Assembly (NCBI GenBank): GCA_964547905.1
Contig: CAZJPN010000079.1
Span: forward strand, 1-64,000
Direction of reading: 5' to 3'
Length of the DNA stretch: 64,000 nucleotides
DNA from: JAJYLM01 sp964547905
GTDB taxonomy: Bacteria > JAMCPX01
The notes beneath the pieces are model-generated. The model saw only the letters and a list, made by a program, of their open reading frames with translations. It was not told the DNA's origin and did not search any database. Every line of letters begins with the position of its first letter. Position 1 is the first letter of the stretch. The translations under genes were made by a program, and so were the position numbers. Shown one piece after another: positions 1 through 7,982 of the stretch.

Positions 1-423
1 GCTTATCTTGAGAGTACAAAAATATTTGTTGTTTAAGGTTAATCCGAGCCTGCTGAATTCATACCGCAAGAATTTTATATCGAACTCTGCATTGTGTGCT
101 ATCAGGATGCTATTTTGGATAAATTCTCTAAATTGTGGGAAAACCACTTCAGATGTCGGATTACCGGTTAGCATGTCATCTGTAATTCCGTGTATTCGTT
201 GAACTGAAACAGGGATGTGTTTCCCTACCTTTATTAGACTATGAAATTCTTCAAGGACTGTTCCCTCATCAATGACAACCGCTCCAATTTCGATCACCCT
301 GTCCCCTTTTTGTGCCTGAAGGCCAGTCGTCTCAACATCCACTGCCACAAAGCGCTCTTTCCTCAAACGAGGATGAATCTTTTTGATTGCCTGAGCGACA
401 GTTTTCCCATCCACGGCGGGCAT
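1..423 (-). CDS. DnaQ-family 3'-5' exonuclease, 3'-truncated by the window edge
   Basis: The visible 141 codons are the N-terminal part of a DEDDh exonuclease of the DNA polymerase III epsilon / PolC-exonuclease type, which removes mispaired 3' nucleotides during replication. Seen: ExoI motif DVETTG at residues 29-34, HGIT at 78-81 and ExoII motif HNAEFD at 110-115. The ExoIII motif would lie beyond base 1. The ATG at 423 is chosen because a TAA lies directly upstream in frame and GGAGG sits about ten bases before it. A TTGCTT / TAAAAT pair 16 bases apart near 650-690 on this strand is a weak promoter candidate. Family assignment is firm. Whether this is the polymerase subunit or a stand-alone exonuclease cannot be told from the N-terminus. 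Confidence 0.9.
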   Translation of the reverse strand, partial: MPAVDGKTVAQAIKKIHPRLRKERFVAVDVETTGLQAQKGDRVIEIGAVVIDEGTVLEEFHSLIKVGKHIPVSVQRIHGITDDMLTGNPTSEVVFPQFREFIQNSILIAHNAEFDIKFLRYEFSRLGLTLNNKYFCTLKIS

Positions 424-744
424 TTATTGAATGCCTCCGTTTTGTGAAAGCGGCGAGGGAACAAAACCCTTGAGCTTGTTCATTTCATGCAGAATGACAA
501 ATCTCCTTTTTCAGGATCTTTTGATCTCTGTGCACTGCAAGGAAGTGTTTGGTATATAACCCAAAAATCAGGTATTGGCAATCAGAATTTTAAGGAACTA
601 CGAGAGGCACACTCAAGAAACAATTTAATAGCTTCTTTTAAATTCAGGTGGGCATTTTATCCACAGCGGGCATTTAAGCAAGACCTGTTTTTTGTAAAAC
701 CGGGGAGTATACCCTCAAAACAAGGAGGAAAATGAAGGGAAAGC
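424..744. other. intergenic region between the exonuclease gene and hemE
   Basis: About 320 bp with no convincing gene. A plus-strand reading frame at 487-735 lacks a ribosome binding site and any recognisable motif. On the minus strand a 19-codon frame (483-424) beginning MNKLKGF ends in a TAA that directly abuts the exonuclease ATG. It could be a leader peptide but has no support beyond position. No terminator hairpin was seen after hemE. Confidence 0.5.
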
Positions 745-1791
745 TTATTGTGCGGACAGCTCATGGACGTAGTCCACGAGTGCCTTTACATTGGATTCCG
801 GCGTTGTCGGCAGGACCCCGTGGCCGAGATTGAATATGTGTCCATTATGTTTCCCGGCCATTTTCAGTATAGACTTCACCTGTGTCTTTATTTCCGCTGG
901 TGAGGCAAACAGCACTGCCGGGTCGAGGTTGCCCTGGATCGCCTTGTTATACCCGATGTATTTCCACGCCTTATCAAGGCTTATCCGCCAGTCAACGCCG
1001 ATAACATCCCCGCCCGATTTGCTCATCATCTCGAGCAGCCCCGCATTGTTGGTTGCAAAGTTTATGACAGGGACTTTATATTTTTTCAGACCGTTGAGTA
1101 TTGTCCTGTTGTACGGCATCACATATTTTTCATAATCATGGGGACTCAAACAGCCTGCCCATGAATCGAACAACTGGACGACATCGGCGCCTGCTTTTAT
1201 CTGAGACCCGAGATAGAGTAAAACTATTTTTGAAAGTTTATCCATAAGCGCATGCCAGGTATCCGGTGCATTCAACATCATCATTTTTGTCAACAGGTAA
1301 TTCTGTGAATGTCCACCCTCTATCAGGTAGCTTGCAAGGGTGAACGGCGCGCCTGAGAACCCTATCAACGGCGTGTCGCTGCCGAGCTCCCTCTTTACAA
1401 GCTTTAGAGCGGACAGTACGTAACCGAGGGACTCTTCCGGCTGCGGGATAATCAATCTTTTCACTTGATTTGCGCTTCTTATAGGATTGTGGATAACAGG
1501 CCCGTCATGGGTCGTGAAACCGAAACCCACCCCCATGCCTTCGAGCGGTAACAGGATATCGGCAAATATAATGGCCGCATCAACACCAAGCCTTTGCACG
1601 GGCAGAAGCGTTACCTCGGCAGCTATCTCCGGCTCTTTGCACATCTCGATAAAAGAATGCGCCTGCCTTTTCCTTCTGTAGGCAGACATAAACCTGCCTG
1701 CCTGCCGCATGATCCATACCGGTGTCATGTCAACGGGCAGTCTGTTGCATGCATTCAAAAATCTTTGTTTTTTCGTCAAACTTTTGTGCAT
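745..1791 (-). CDS. hemE: uroporphyrinogen decarboxylase
   Basis: Decarboxylates the four acetate side chains of uroporphyrinogen III to give coproporphyrinogen III, a cytosolic step of haem synthesis. The family signature PVWxMRQAGR(F/Y) is at residues 24-34, followed by FADILLPLEGMG, GFSGAPFTLASYLIEGG and the C-terminal NLGHGVLPTTP. The 348-residue length is normal. The start is taken at ATG 1791 (MHKSLTKKQRF), which matches the usual distance to the RQAGR motif. An in-frame ATG at 1809 would add six residues. It follows the methyltransferase gene by about 50 bp (30 bp from the earlier ATG) on the same strand. Haem supply suits the multihaem cytochrome and haem-c kinase elsewhere in the window. 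Confidence 0.95.
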   Translation of the reverse strand: MHKSLTKKQRFLNACNRLPVDMTPVWIMRQAGRFMSAYRRKRQAHSFIEMCKEPEIAAEVTLLPVQRLGVDAAIIFADILLPLEGMGVGFGFTTHDGPVIHNPIRSANQVKRLIIPQPEESLGYVLSALKLVKRELGSDTPLIGFSGAPFTLASYLIEGGHSQNYLLTKMMMLNAPDTWHALMDKLSKIVLLYLGSQIKAGADVVQLFDSWAGCLSPHDYEKYVMPYNRTILNGLKKYKVPVINFATNNAGLLEMMSKSGGDVIGVDWRISLDKAWKYIGYNKAIQGNLDPAVLFASPAEIKTQVKSILKMAGKHNGHIFNLGHGVLPTTPESNVKALVDYVHELSAQ

Positions 1792-1839
1792 AGAAAATGA
1801 CCGTACCATAACAAATTATTCATGGCAAAACAATTTGCT

Positions 1840-2646
1840 TCAGTACCGAGCTGTGTTTGTTTTTCCGTCCAGCGCCTCAAATCTTTTAATGGATAGATCA
1901 AGGTACTGCTCGTCATTGTCGATACCGATGAACCTTCTGCCCTCCAGGTATGCCGCGATACCGGTCGTAGAGCTTCCGGTAAACGGGTCCAGGACCAGAT
2001 CACCCTCGTCGGTGCATGCGAGCGTGATCCTTTTCAGCAGTTCAAGAGGCTTTTGCGCGGGATGCCTGCCGAACCTCTTTTCATCCGGTTTCGGTGTGTT
2101 GATTGCCCATACAGACCGCATCTGGGTATCCTTCTTTTTCAGAAAATCGCCGTGCCAGTCTCCTGCCTTGACGAGTTTGTAATGAAATGTATGTTTCGAA
2201 TCTCTGTCTTTTTTGGCCCAGAGCAGTGTTTCATGGCTTGCGGTAAAAAAGCGGCAGCTCAAGTTCGGAGAGGCGTTCGGCTTAAACCATACGATATCAT
2301 TGAGCAGGTGAAAGCCATTCATCTGCAGAGCAAAGCCGCATTGGAATATGGAATGATAGGTCCCGCTTACCCAGATTGTCCCATCGGGCTTTAAAACCCT
2401 CTTGCATGCCTTGATCCATGCAAGGTGGAATTCGTAATTGTCCTTTGTCCCCCTGCCCATGTCCCAGTCTCCTTTCTTGACACTCGCACGCCTGCCGCTC
2501 TGGCAGGTAAAACTCCCGTCCGAAAGGAAATAAGGCGGGTCCGCAAAGATCATATCGATCGAGTCTGCAGGCAGTTTGCCCAGCAGCTCAAGCGTATCAG
2601 CTTTGTAGAGTACAAACCCGGGTTTTTTATAATAAGGCTTGTCCAT
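1840..2646 (-). CDS. beta-class DNA adenine methyltransferase, DpnA-like, orphan
   Basis: An amino-methyltransferase of the N6-adenine/N4-cytosine group. The catalytic DPPY motif (FADPPYFLSDG, about residues 34-44) precedes the AdoMet-binding DPFTGSSTTG near residue 218, the order typical of the beta class. The YFLSDG...KKGDWD stretch and the LNDIVWFKPNASPNLSCRFF segment resemble M.DpnA/DpnIIB-type enzymes, which modify GATC. That specificity is inferred from similarity I recall, not shown. The start is ATG 2646 (MDKPYYKKPG) because relatives begin in the same way. A TTG at 2679 would add 11 unlikely residues. No restriction endonuclease or specificity gene lies nearby, so it is either a solitary regulatory methylase or a remnant of a restriction-modification system. 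Confidence 0.88.
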   Translation of the reverse strand: MDKPYYKKPGFVLYKADTLELLGKLPADSIDMIFADPPYFLSDGSFTCQSGRRASVKKGDWDMGRGTKDNYEFHLAWIKACKRVLKPDGTIWVSGTYHSIFQCGFALQMNGFHLLNDIVWFKPNASPNLSCRFFTASHETLLWAKKDRDSKHTFHYKLVKAGDWHGDFLKKKDTQMRSVWAINTPKPDEKRFGRHPAQKPLELLKRITLACTDEGDLVLDPFTGSSTTGIAAYLEGRRFIGIDNDEQYLDLSIKRFEALDGKTNTARY

Positions 2647-2708
2647 GGTTGAGATGATAAATATCAGAAAACAGTGCAACAGGAAAGCGGTTCATTCGCT
2701 CTAACCGC

Positions 2709-2762
2709 TTGAATATGGAATTCTTAATTTTGAATTTTGAATATTTAATCTTGAATTTCTTT
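2709..2762. repeat. AT-rich TTGAAT-type intergenic repeat
   Basis: A run of short near-direct repeats (TTGAATATGGAATTC, TTTTGAATTTTGAATATTT, CTTGAATTTC) between the methyltransferase and DUF1634 genes. A very similar stretch follows the multihaem cytochrome gene near 55.2 kb. It has no coding capacity. Confidence 0.5.
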
Positions 2763-2769
2763 CTATTTT

Positions 2770-3063
2770 TTACCGTATCAATATGAATGTTGCAACGATC
2801 AGTACGCCGGCAAACGCAGCTGCAGCAGCCCAGCGCCATTGCCTGTTATAAATAAAATAAACAGAGAGGGAAACCATCGCACTGACCGGCGTAAATATCA
2901 AAATGAGAATGCCTGAAAATGCCAATGTTTTCAGAATAACGGGTTGTATATGAATAAACGTATTTATCAGCTCAAGTGCAAATCCAAGTGTAAGCAGCCC
3001 TATGCCTGTGTATGAACCTGTTTTGATAACCATGCTAACAATCTTCCTGTCGTTTCCTGTCAT
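2770..3063 (-). CDS. DUF1634 family membrane protein
   Basis: A 97-residue protein with three hydrophobic segments (about residues 17-37, 42-70 and 74-96). It matches the small DUF1634 proteins commonly encoded next to TauE/SafE-type transporters. Its ATG begins on the base directly after the transporter's TAA (zero gap), so the two are translated as a unit. The biochemical role is unknown; a subunit or accessory of the neighbouring exporter is the natural inference. The protein ends ATFILIR with no extra cytoplasmic domain. Confidence 0.8.
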   Translation of the reverse strand: MTGNDRKIVSMVIKTGSYTGIGLLTLGFALELINTFIHIQPVILKTLAFSGILILIFTPVSAMVSLSVYFIYNRQWRWAAAAAFAGVLIVATFILIR

Positions 3064-3828
3064 TTATAGTGACCCCTTAATCCCATGATACAGCATTTCA
3101 ATCGCTATAAGTATCATCACCGCAACAAAGATGCGTTTTAATACTACGGTATTGATTTTTTTCAGCATACCCGAACCGATCTTCGCACCGGTAAAAACAC
3201 CGATAACAACGGGCGTTGCAGCAGAAAGGTCGACGGCCCCTTTGAGCAGATATACAAACGTTGCGGCAGATGCCGTGGGACCAATCATAAAATTACTTGT
3301 CGCAGATGCGATCTTCATGGGAGTGTCCATAACAAGGTGCATGACACTGACATTGATAGCACCGCCTCCCACCCCAAAGATACCCGCGAATACGCCTGCA
3401 CAGAAGGCAAATGCTATACCGGCTACGGGATGCCTGCGGGGGGAATCCGGATTCTTATCTTTGAACTGGCTTTTAAGCATTTCATACGATGCATAGAACA
3501 AAACGATGGGAAAGATCATTTCGAGCACAGTGCTCTTGAGGGTATGCGATAAAAGGCTGCCCGCGATAGCGCCCGACGTCGTGCCGAGTATAAGGAGCGT
3601 TCCGAGCTTCAGATCGGTCAGGCCTTCGGAAAGAAACCGTGAAGTCCCTCCAAGCGACGTGGCAAGCACTCCGGTCATGCTTATGGCAATCGCCTCGTGT
3701 ATGGTCATGTGAAAATACGGGATCAGGGTCAATGCCGGGACAATGACAATACCGCCGCCGAGGCCCAGCAGTGCGCCGAGAAAACCGGCCGATACACCGA
3801 TAATAAGCAATAAGAACAAAAAGATCAT
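3064..3828 (-). CDS. TauE/SafE (DUF81) family anion permease
   Basis: An integral membrane protein of 254 residues with about eight hydrophobic segments in two halves. Each half carries the family's glycine-rich motif: GALLGLGGGIVIVPAL near residues 18-33 and GIFGVGGGAINV near 153-164. The family exports sulfite, sulfoacetate or related organosulfonates across the inner membrane. The actual substrate here is not indicated by the sequence. It directly precedes and abuts the DUF1634 gene, and it starts 37 bp after the transglutaminase-like gene ends. Confidence 0.9.
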   Translation of the reverse strand: MIFLFLLLIIGVSAGFLGALLGLGGGIVIVPALTLIPYFHMTIHEAIAISMTGVLATSLGGTSRFLSEGLTDLKLGTLLILGTTSGAIAGSLLSHTLKSTVLEMIFPIVLFYASYEMLKSQFKDKNPDSPRRHPVAGIAFAFCAGVFAGIFGVGGGAINVSVMHLVMDTPMKIASATSNFMIGPTASAATFVYLLKGAVDLSAATPVVIGVFTGAKIGSGMLKKINTVVLKRIFVAVMILIAIEMLYHGIKGSL

Positions 3829-3865
3829 CGTTCAATCCAGGGCTTTTTCGGTTTAATTTACGCCG

Positions 3866-5377
3866 TTAAAAAGCCGCGTCCTTTTTAACGGGGTCTACCT
3901 TCATGATGTTTATCTGAAGCCTTCCGACGACGCCGAGCATGTCCATCCAGTTGTTCAGACTGCCGCTCGCCAGCATGATATGGGTTGCATCCGCCGGGAA
4001 TTCACCCAGTGTCGGGTCAACCGGTACCCAGCTGTTGAGATACACCAGCGGCCATGCATGATAATAAAAATAGCCGTCCGGCATCAGCACAACGCCCATT
4101 GCCATTTTGGCAGGCAAGCCGACAGCCCGTGCAAGGGCTGTAAACAGTATGGTGTGCGCCTTACAATCACCCTGCGGATTTTTCAGGAGATCTATGGAAC
4201 GCGGCAGAGCAACCGTGAAGGTGCCCCTTACATGCGTATAAACCCAATCGTTCAGGAGCTCCGCTGCTTTCCTGGCGTCAGTTTCCCCATGGATTATTTC
4301 TTTCGCCTTGCTGATAATCTCAGCATTGTCCGTGTTGATTAAGGCACTACTGCCAAGCTCTTCATCTACGGACAGTCCTTTCATCGTGGACGGATGCCGG
4401 TAGGGTAATGTATACGTTCCTATGTTTTGTGGAACAAAAACCGAGATGAGGTTGCCCTGCTGTCTTTGAAAATCGGAAGACGGTATCGATTCCGTATTGG
4501 TTATTCCGGTGACATAGGCCTCCATCCTCGTTACACCTGCAGGATACGTCACCGTTACTCCTGCAGACTTGATTGCTGTTGCAGCTATAAGGTCAACAGG
4601 CTCTCCCCCCCATCCTTTTGTCAGTGCTATGGTTCTGGGTTCCAACACGGATCTGAATCCGAGAGGGCTTAATTCTTCAACGGTTTCACCCTGCGGTGTA
4701 ACCCACATAGTCTCCTTCATATCCTTTATTTCTACCTCAAGTTTGAATGTATCAACCGGATTCCCCATTATTTGTTTCGTTTCCCTGCCTTCTACCCTTA
4801 CCTGTACAGGAAGTTCTTGCTGGATAGTAGGATCAAATGTGTGGAAGTTGTATTCTGATCTGCCAAACCCGTCCCTTACAATCTTCATAACAATGCCGTC
4901 AGAGCTTATGGGGGGATCATGCAAATGAATCTCTTGTTTTGTCGTGCCTCCGGGTCCTTGCAAATGAAGGAGCAATACATTGTTGCTGACTGTACCGGTT
5001 GCGGCAATCTCCATACCGGATGTCTTTAAAGAAAAATCCAAACTCCGTACATAATAATTTTTATCCGTTTTCGTATCGGATATTGTTGTTATTTCCTTTT
5101 CCTGTCCCATCAGCATTATCCTCATAAACATCCTTGACTTAAATACAAAGCCGCTGGCTGAGGGTGTTATTTCTTCACGGTCATAGCCGATCTTTTTATT
5201 CCCCATATAAAGTCCCATCCACTCGGATACAGGTGCTGTGTTAGATTGCACATTATCGGGAGAGGATACAGTCGTTTCTCTGTGATGTGAAGTAAAGAGA
5301 TACGTGATACTACCGGCCCAGAAGATCATTATGGCGGCATACAATATAAGTTTTAAAGGTTTTTTGTTCATTTCCAT
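3866..5377 (-). CDS. membrane-anchored transglutaminase-like protein
   Basis: 503 residues. An N-terminal hydrophobic segment at about 10-29 (uncleaved signal-anchor or signal peptide) is followed by a long beta-rich region and a C-terminal transglutaminase-like (papain-fold) domain. The catalytic triad is visible: Cys405 in GDCKAHT, His440 in FYYHAWPLVY and Asp454 in PVDPTLGE. These domains act as peptidases or acyltransferases, often on the periplasmic side. No substrate can be named. The upstream region holds a copy of the ~290-bp repeat and lipA diverges. Function beyond the fold is unknown. Confidence 0.85.
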   Translation of the reverse strand: MEMNKKPLKLILYAAIMIFWAGSITYLFTSHHRETTVSSPDNVQSNTAPVSEWMGLYMGNKKIGYDREEITPSASGFVFKSRMFMRIMLMGQEKEITTISDTKTDKNYYVRSLDFSLKTSGMEIAATGTVSNNVLLLHLQGPGGTTKQEIHLHDPPISSDGIVMKIVRDGFGRSEYNFHTFDPTIQQELPVQVRVEGRETKQIMGNPVDTFKLEVEIKDMKETMWVTPQGETVEELSPLGFRSVLEPRTIALTKGWGGEPVDLIAATAIKSAGVTVTYPAGVTRMEAYVTGITNTESIPSSDFQRQQGNLISVFVPQNIGTYTLPYRHPSTMKGLSVDEELGSSALINTDNAEIISKAKEIIHGETDARKAAELLNDWVYTHVRGTFTVALPRSIDLLKNPQGDCKAHTILFTALARAVGLPAKMAMGVVLMPDGYFYYHAWPLVYLNSWVPVDPTLGEFPADATHIMLASGSLNNWMDMLGVVGRLQINIMKVDPVKKDAAF

Positions 5378-5439
5378 AAACCAAAACTACACACTTCTGT
5401 TCATCCAGTCAACTCATGAGATGATTTCCGTGCGGCTTC

Positions 5440-5476
5440 TTATTACATTTTTGATCAACCCGGAAAAATGTAATAA
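5440..5476. repeat. inverted repeat at the left edge of repeat family A copy 1
   Basis: A 13-bp perfect stem, TTATTACATTTTT (5440-5452) with AAAAATGTAATAA (5464-5476), around an 11-base loop. The right arm is the left terminus of the ~290-bp element that follows. The left arm is an extra inverted copy of the same terminus, so two element ends lie tail to tail. Confidence 0.7.
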
Positions 5477-5745
5477 AGGAATTTGTGTGATGAGCGAAGG
5501 TGATACAATGATTAATAAAAGGAAGGGTTTGATCCGACGTGAAGTGAAACACCAGTGAACTTCCTGGTACTCTTCCATAGTATTCTGCGTGGACTGCTTC
5601 TCGTTCCGTGACAAAGGCAACATATCTGTATGTGGCAAAAACCCGTTTAACAAAAGAGCTATTGTTTCACGAGCAGAGGAGAAAACTCTTCCTTTTTCGC
5701 GGGGTTTAGAGCATGAACAAATTTTCCTATTGCATTTTTGGTCAA
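5457..5745 (+). repeat. dispersed repeat family A, copy 1 (MITE-like, ~290 bp)
   Basis: A non-coding element that begins AACCCGGAAAAATGTAATAA and ends CCTATTGCATTTTTGGT, so its termini are inverted relatives of each other. Internally it shares long near-identical blocks with the copies at 6.6 and 32.0 kb, for example TGCGTGGACTGCTTCTCGTT and AGAGCTATTGTTTCACGAGC. It has no credible reading frame. It lies in the divergent space between the transglutaminase-like gene and lipA and will contain or displace their promoters. The element looks like a non-autonomous transposable element, but no target duplication could be fixed. Confidence 0.75.
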
Positions 5746-5767
5746 AGGGATTTAACCCATAGCTATA

Positions 5768-6646
5768 ATGCAGACAAAAAGACTTCCACAGTTTCTGAAA
5801 AAAACCCTTGTTCTCAGCGGTAATGTCCACGAAACAAAAGTCAAACTCAGGCATAAAGGGCTTCACACAGTGTGCGAGTCTGCCCGCTGCCCCAATATAA
5901 GCGAGTGCTTCGGGATGAACCGTGCGACATTTTTGATCATGGGTAATACCTGTACAAGGACGTGCAGGTTCTGCTCCGTGGACAAGGGGCGTCCTCATGA
6001 GCTTGATCCTGGAGAACCGTACAGGATCGCTCAGAGCATAAAGGAGCTTGGAATAAGACATGCAGTTATAACATCCGTTACACGGGATGATCTGACTGAT
6101 GGCGGAGCCGATCACTTTTATATGGTTGCAAAGGCTATAAAAGAAATAAGTCCTGAGACAACCGTAGAACTGCTTACTCCTGATTTTCAAGGCGATAAAG
6201 ATGCGATCTTACATGTACTGGAAGCTGATTTTGATATATTCAACCACAATGTAGAGACCGTACCTTCGCTGTACAAAAGAGTAAGGCCGCAGGCTGAATA
6301 TAAACGCTCCCTCGATGTATTGAATTTCGTAAAACAGCATAAAAACATGCTCACGAAGTCGGGATTGATGGCCGGTCTTGGGGAAACACGCGAAGAGGTA
6401 AAGACGGTACTGAAGGATCTACGGGAAGCCGGGTGCGACATCGTTACCCTGGGTCAGTACCTTATGCCGGCCTTAAAAAACATACCGGTACAGGCATACC
6501 TGCCGGAAGATATGTACGAAGAGTATGAACGGTTCGGAAAAGAGATCGGCATACCGTATGTTTATGCAGGTCCTTTTGTAAGGAGTTCTTACCACGCCCA
6601 GGAGGTCATGAACAGGTTAACCCAAAAATGCAATAAGGGAGTTTGA
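5768..6646 (+). CDS. lipA: lipoyl synthase
   Basis: A radical-SAM enzyme that inserts two sulfur atoms into protein-bound octanoyl groups to make lipoyl cofactors for 2-oxoacid dehydrogenases and the glycine cleavage system. Both Fe-S cluster motifs are intact: Cys36/41/47 (CESARCPNISEC, auxiliary cluster) and Cys62/66/69 (CTRTCRFC, radical-SAM cluster). The family's C-terminal SSY (273-275) is present. At 292 residues it is of normal length. The last eight or so residues (TQKCNKGV) are encoded by the left end of repeat copy 2, so the natural C-terminus has apparently been replaced by repeat-derived codons. No lipB is in view. Confidence 0.96.
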   Translation: MQTKRLPQFLKKTLVLSGNVHETKVKLRHKGLHTVCESARCPNISECFGMNRATFLIMGNTCTRTCRFCSVDKGRPHELDPGEPYRIAQSIKELGIRHAVITSVTRDDLTDGGADHFYMVAKAIKEISPETTVELLTPDFQGDKDAILHVLEADFDIFNHNVETVPSLYKRVRPQAEYKRSLDVLNFVKQHKNMLTKSGLMAGLGETREEVKTVLKDLREAGCDIVTLGQYLMPALKNIPVQAYLPEDMYEEYERFGKEIGIPYVYAGPFVRSSYHAQEVMNRLTQKCNKGV

Positions 6647-6903
6647 GTAACTATAGAAGAGGAATTACAGATAAAGAAAGGGAAGAGTTTGATCCGAAGT
6701 GAAGTGAAACACCTGTGAACTGCCTGGTATTCTTTCATAATTTTCTGCGTGGACTGCTTCTCGTTTTGCGACAAAGATAACTTATTTATAAGGGACAAAA
6801 CCCCTTTAGCAAAAGAGCTATTGTTTCACGAGCAGAGGAGGAAACTCTTCCTTTTACGCGAGGTTGAGAGCATGAACAAACCCCTCTATTACATTTTGCG
6901 GTT
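6616..6903 (+). repeat. dispersed repeat family A, copy 2 (MITE-like, ~290 bp)
   Basis: Same family and orientation as copy 1. It starts GTTAACCCAAAAATGCAATA inside the end of lipA and finishes CTCTATTACATTTTGCGGTTT just before the OppD-like gene. Blocks shared with copy 1 include GAAGTGAAACACCTGTGAAC-type sequence and the AGAGCTATTGTTTCACGAGC block. It fills the whole space between the convergent lipA and ABC-ATPase genes and has no coding potential of its own apart from the lipA tail. Confidence 0.78.
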
Positions 6904-6946
6904 TGGTTGTGTTTGTTTGGGATTAGAATTTTTTGGGATTTGTGGT

Positions 6947-7927
6947 TTATAGAAGCGGATGGATACACCGTGCAGGATGCCCGGGACTGTACTCCCGAAG
7001 ATCGGGTTCCCTCTCAAGACACTCTTTTGTCCTGTAAGAACACCGGTCATAAAATCTGCATCCGACATAATTGTCATAGTTTGCCCGTACACTGCCGGGT
7101 ATGGCAGAAAGCCGTGACGGTGCATTCAACGCTATGTCCATCAACTCGGGTATAGCCATAAGCAATGCCTTTGTGTAGGGATGATACGGCCTTGAAAAGA
7201 TCTCCTGTTTTGTGCCTTGCTCAACGATAACTCCCCCATACATTATGATAAGCCTGTCCACAAGCTCATACGCAACACCAAGATCATGGGTTATAAGAAG
7301 TATTGTAAGGTTGTAATGATCCTTTGCACGTTTTAACAGGTCGATGATCTGTGCCTGTATGGTTACATCCAGTGCTGTCGTTGGTTCATCGGCAATCAGC
7401 AGGGATGGATTATTCACCAAAGCAATTGCGATCATGACCCTCTGTCTCATGCCACCGCTCAGTTCATGCGGATAGAGTTGTTTTGTCCTGAAAGGTTCTG
7501 GCAGTCCTACAGCACCCATTATCGATACAATAATCTTTTCGAGATCTGCCTTTTCTATGTCGGTATGGTGTGCCTGAACTGCCTCTGATATCTGGTATCC
7601 AACAGTAAAAAGCGGATCAAGGGATGCAAGAGGGTCCTGAAATACTATTGATATTGCTTTACCCCTTATATGTCTCAGGGATGTTTCGTCCATGGCAAGC
7701 AGGTTTTTCCCATTATACACGATACTACCAGTATTATAAACTGCATTCGAGGGTAAGAGTTTCAGGATTGACAGTCCAAGGGTCGTTTTCCCGCTTCCAC
7801 TTTCTCCGACAAGCCCCACACTTTCCCCCTGTCCAACAAAAAAAGAAACGCAGTCAAGCACCTTATGCTCTCCTTCCGCTGTTTTATAGGAGACAGTGAG
7901 ATTATCCGCTTGAAGTAAGTTTACCAT
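6947..7927 (-). CDS. OppD/DppD-type peptide ABC transporter ATP-binding protein, orphan
   Basis: Cytosolic ATPase of an oligopeptide, dipeptide or nickel ABC importer. Walker A GESGSGKT is at 41-48, the ABC signature LSGGM at 156-160 and Walker B LLIADE at 176-181. The D-loop (TTALD) and switch His (THDLG) follow. The C-terminal oligopeptide-transporter extension carries the usual cysteine cluster (CRFYDRC...CLE), which in some relatives binds an Fe-S cluster. 326 residues is full length. None of the usual partners (binding protein, two permeases, OppF) is adjacent, so it must work with subunits encoded elsewhere or be the remnant of an operon. It faces lipA across repeat copy 2. Confidence 0.9.
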   Translation of the reverse strand: MVNLLQADNLTVSYKTAEGEHKVLDCVSFFVGQGESVGLVGESGSGKTTLGLSILKLLPSNAVYNTGSIVYNGKNLLAMDETSLRHIRGKAISIVFQDPLASLDPLFTVGYQISEAVQAHHTDIEKADLEKIIVSIMGAVGLPEPFRTKQLYPHELSGGMRQRVMIAIALVNNPSLLIADEPTTALDVTIQAQIIDLLKRAKDHYNLTILLITHDLGVAYELVDRLIIMYGGVIVEQGTKQEIFSRPYHPYTKALLMAIPELMDIALNAPSRLSAIPGSVRANYDNYVGCRFYDRCSYRTKECLEREPDLREYSPGHPARCIHPLL

Positions 7928-7982
7928 GCATATTCATTGCCAGTTTGGCAGGTTATTGTCAAATACTTGAGCAACTGGTTTG

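Noticed and set aside
424..483. 19-codon leader peptide whose stop abuts the exonuclease ATG
   Set aside because: Only the position is suggestive; short frames of this size are expected by chance.
487..735. 82-codon plus-strand frame between the exonuclease gene and hemE
   Set aside because: No ribosome binding site, no motif and unusual composition; treated as intergenic.
5414..6190. 258-codon minus-strand reading frame across repeat copy 1 and the start of lipA
   Set aside because: It runs antisense to the well-supported lipA gene and through non-coding repeat sequence; the translation has no family features.
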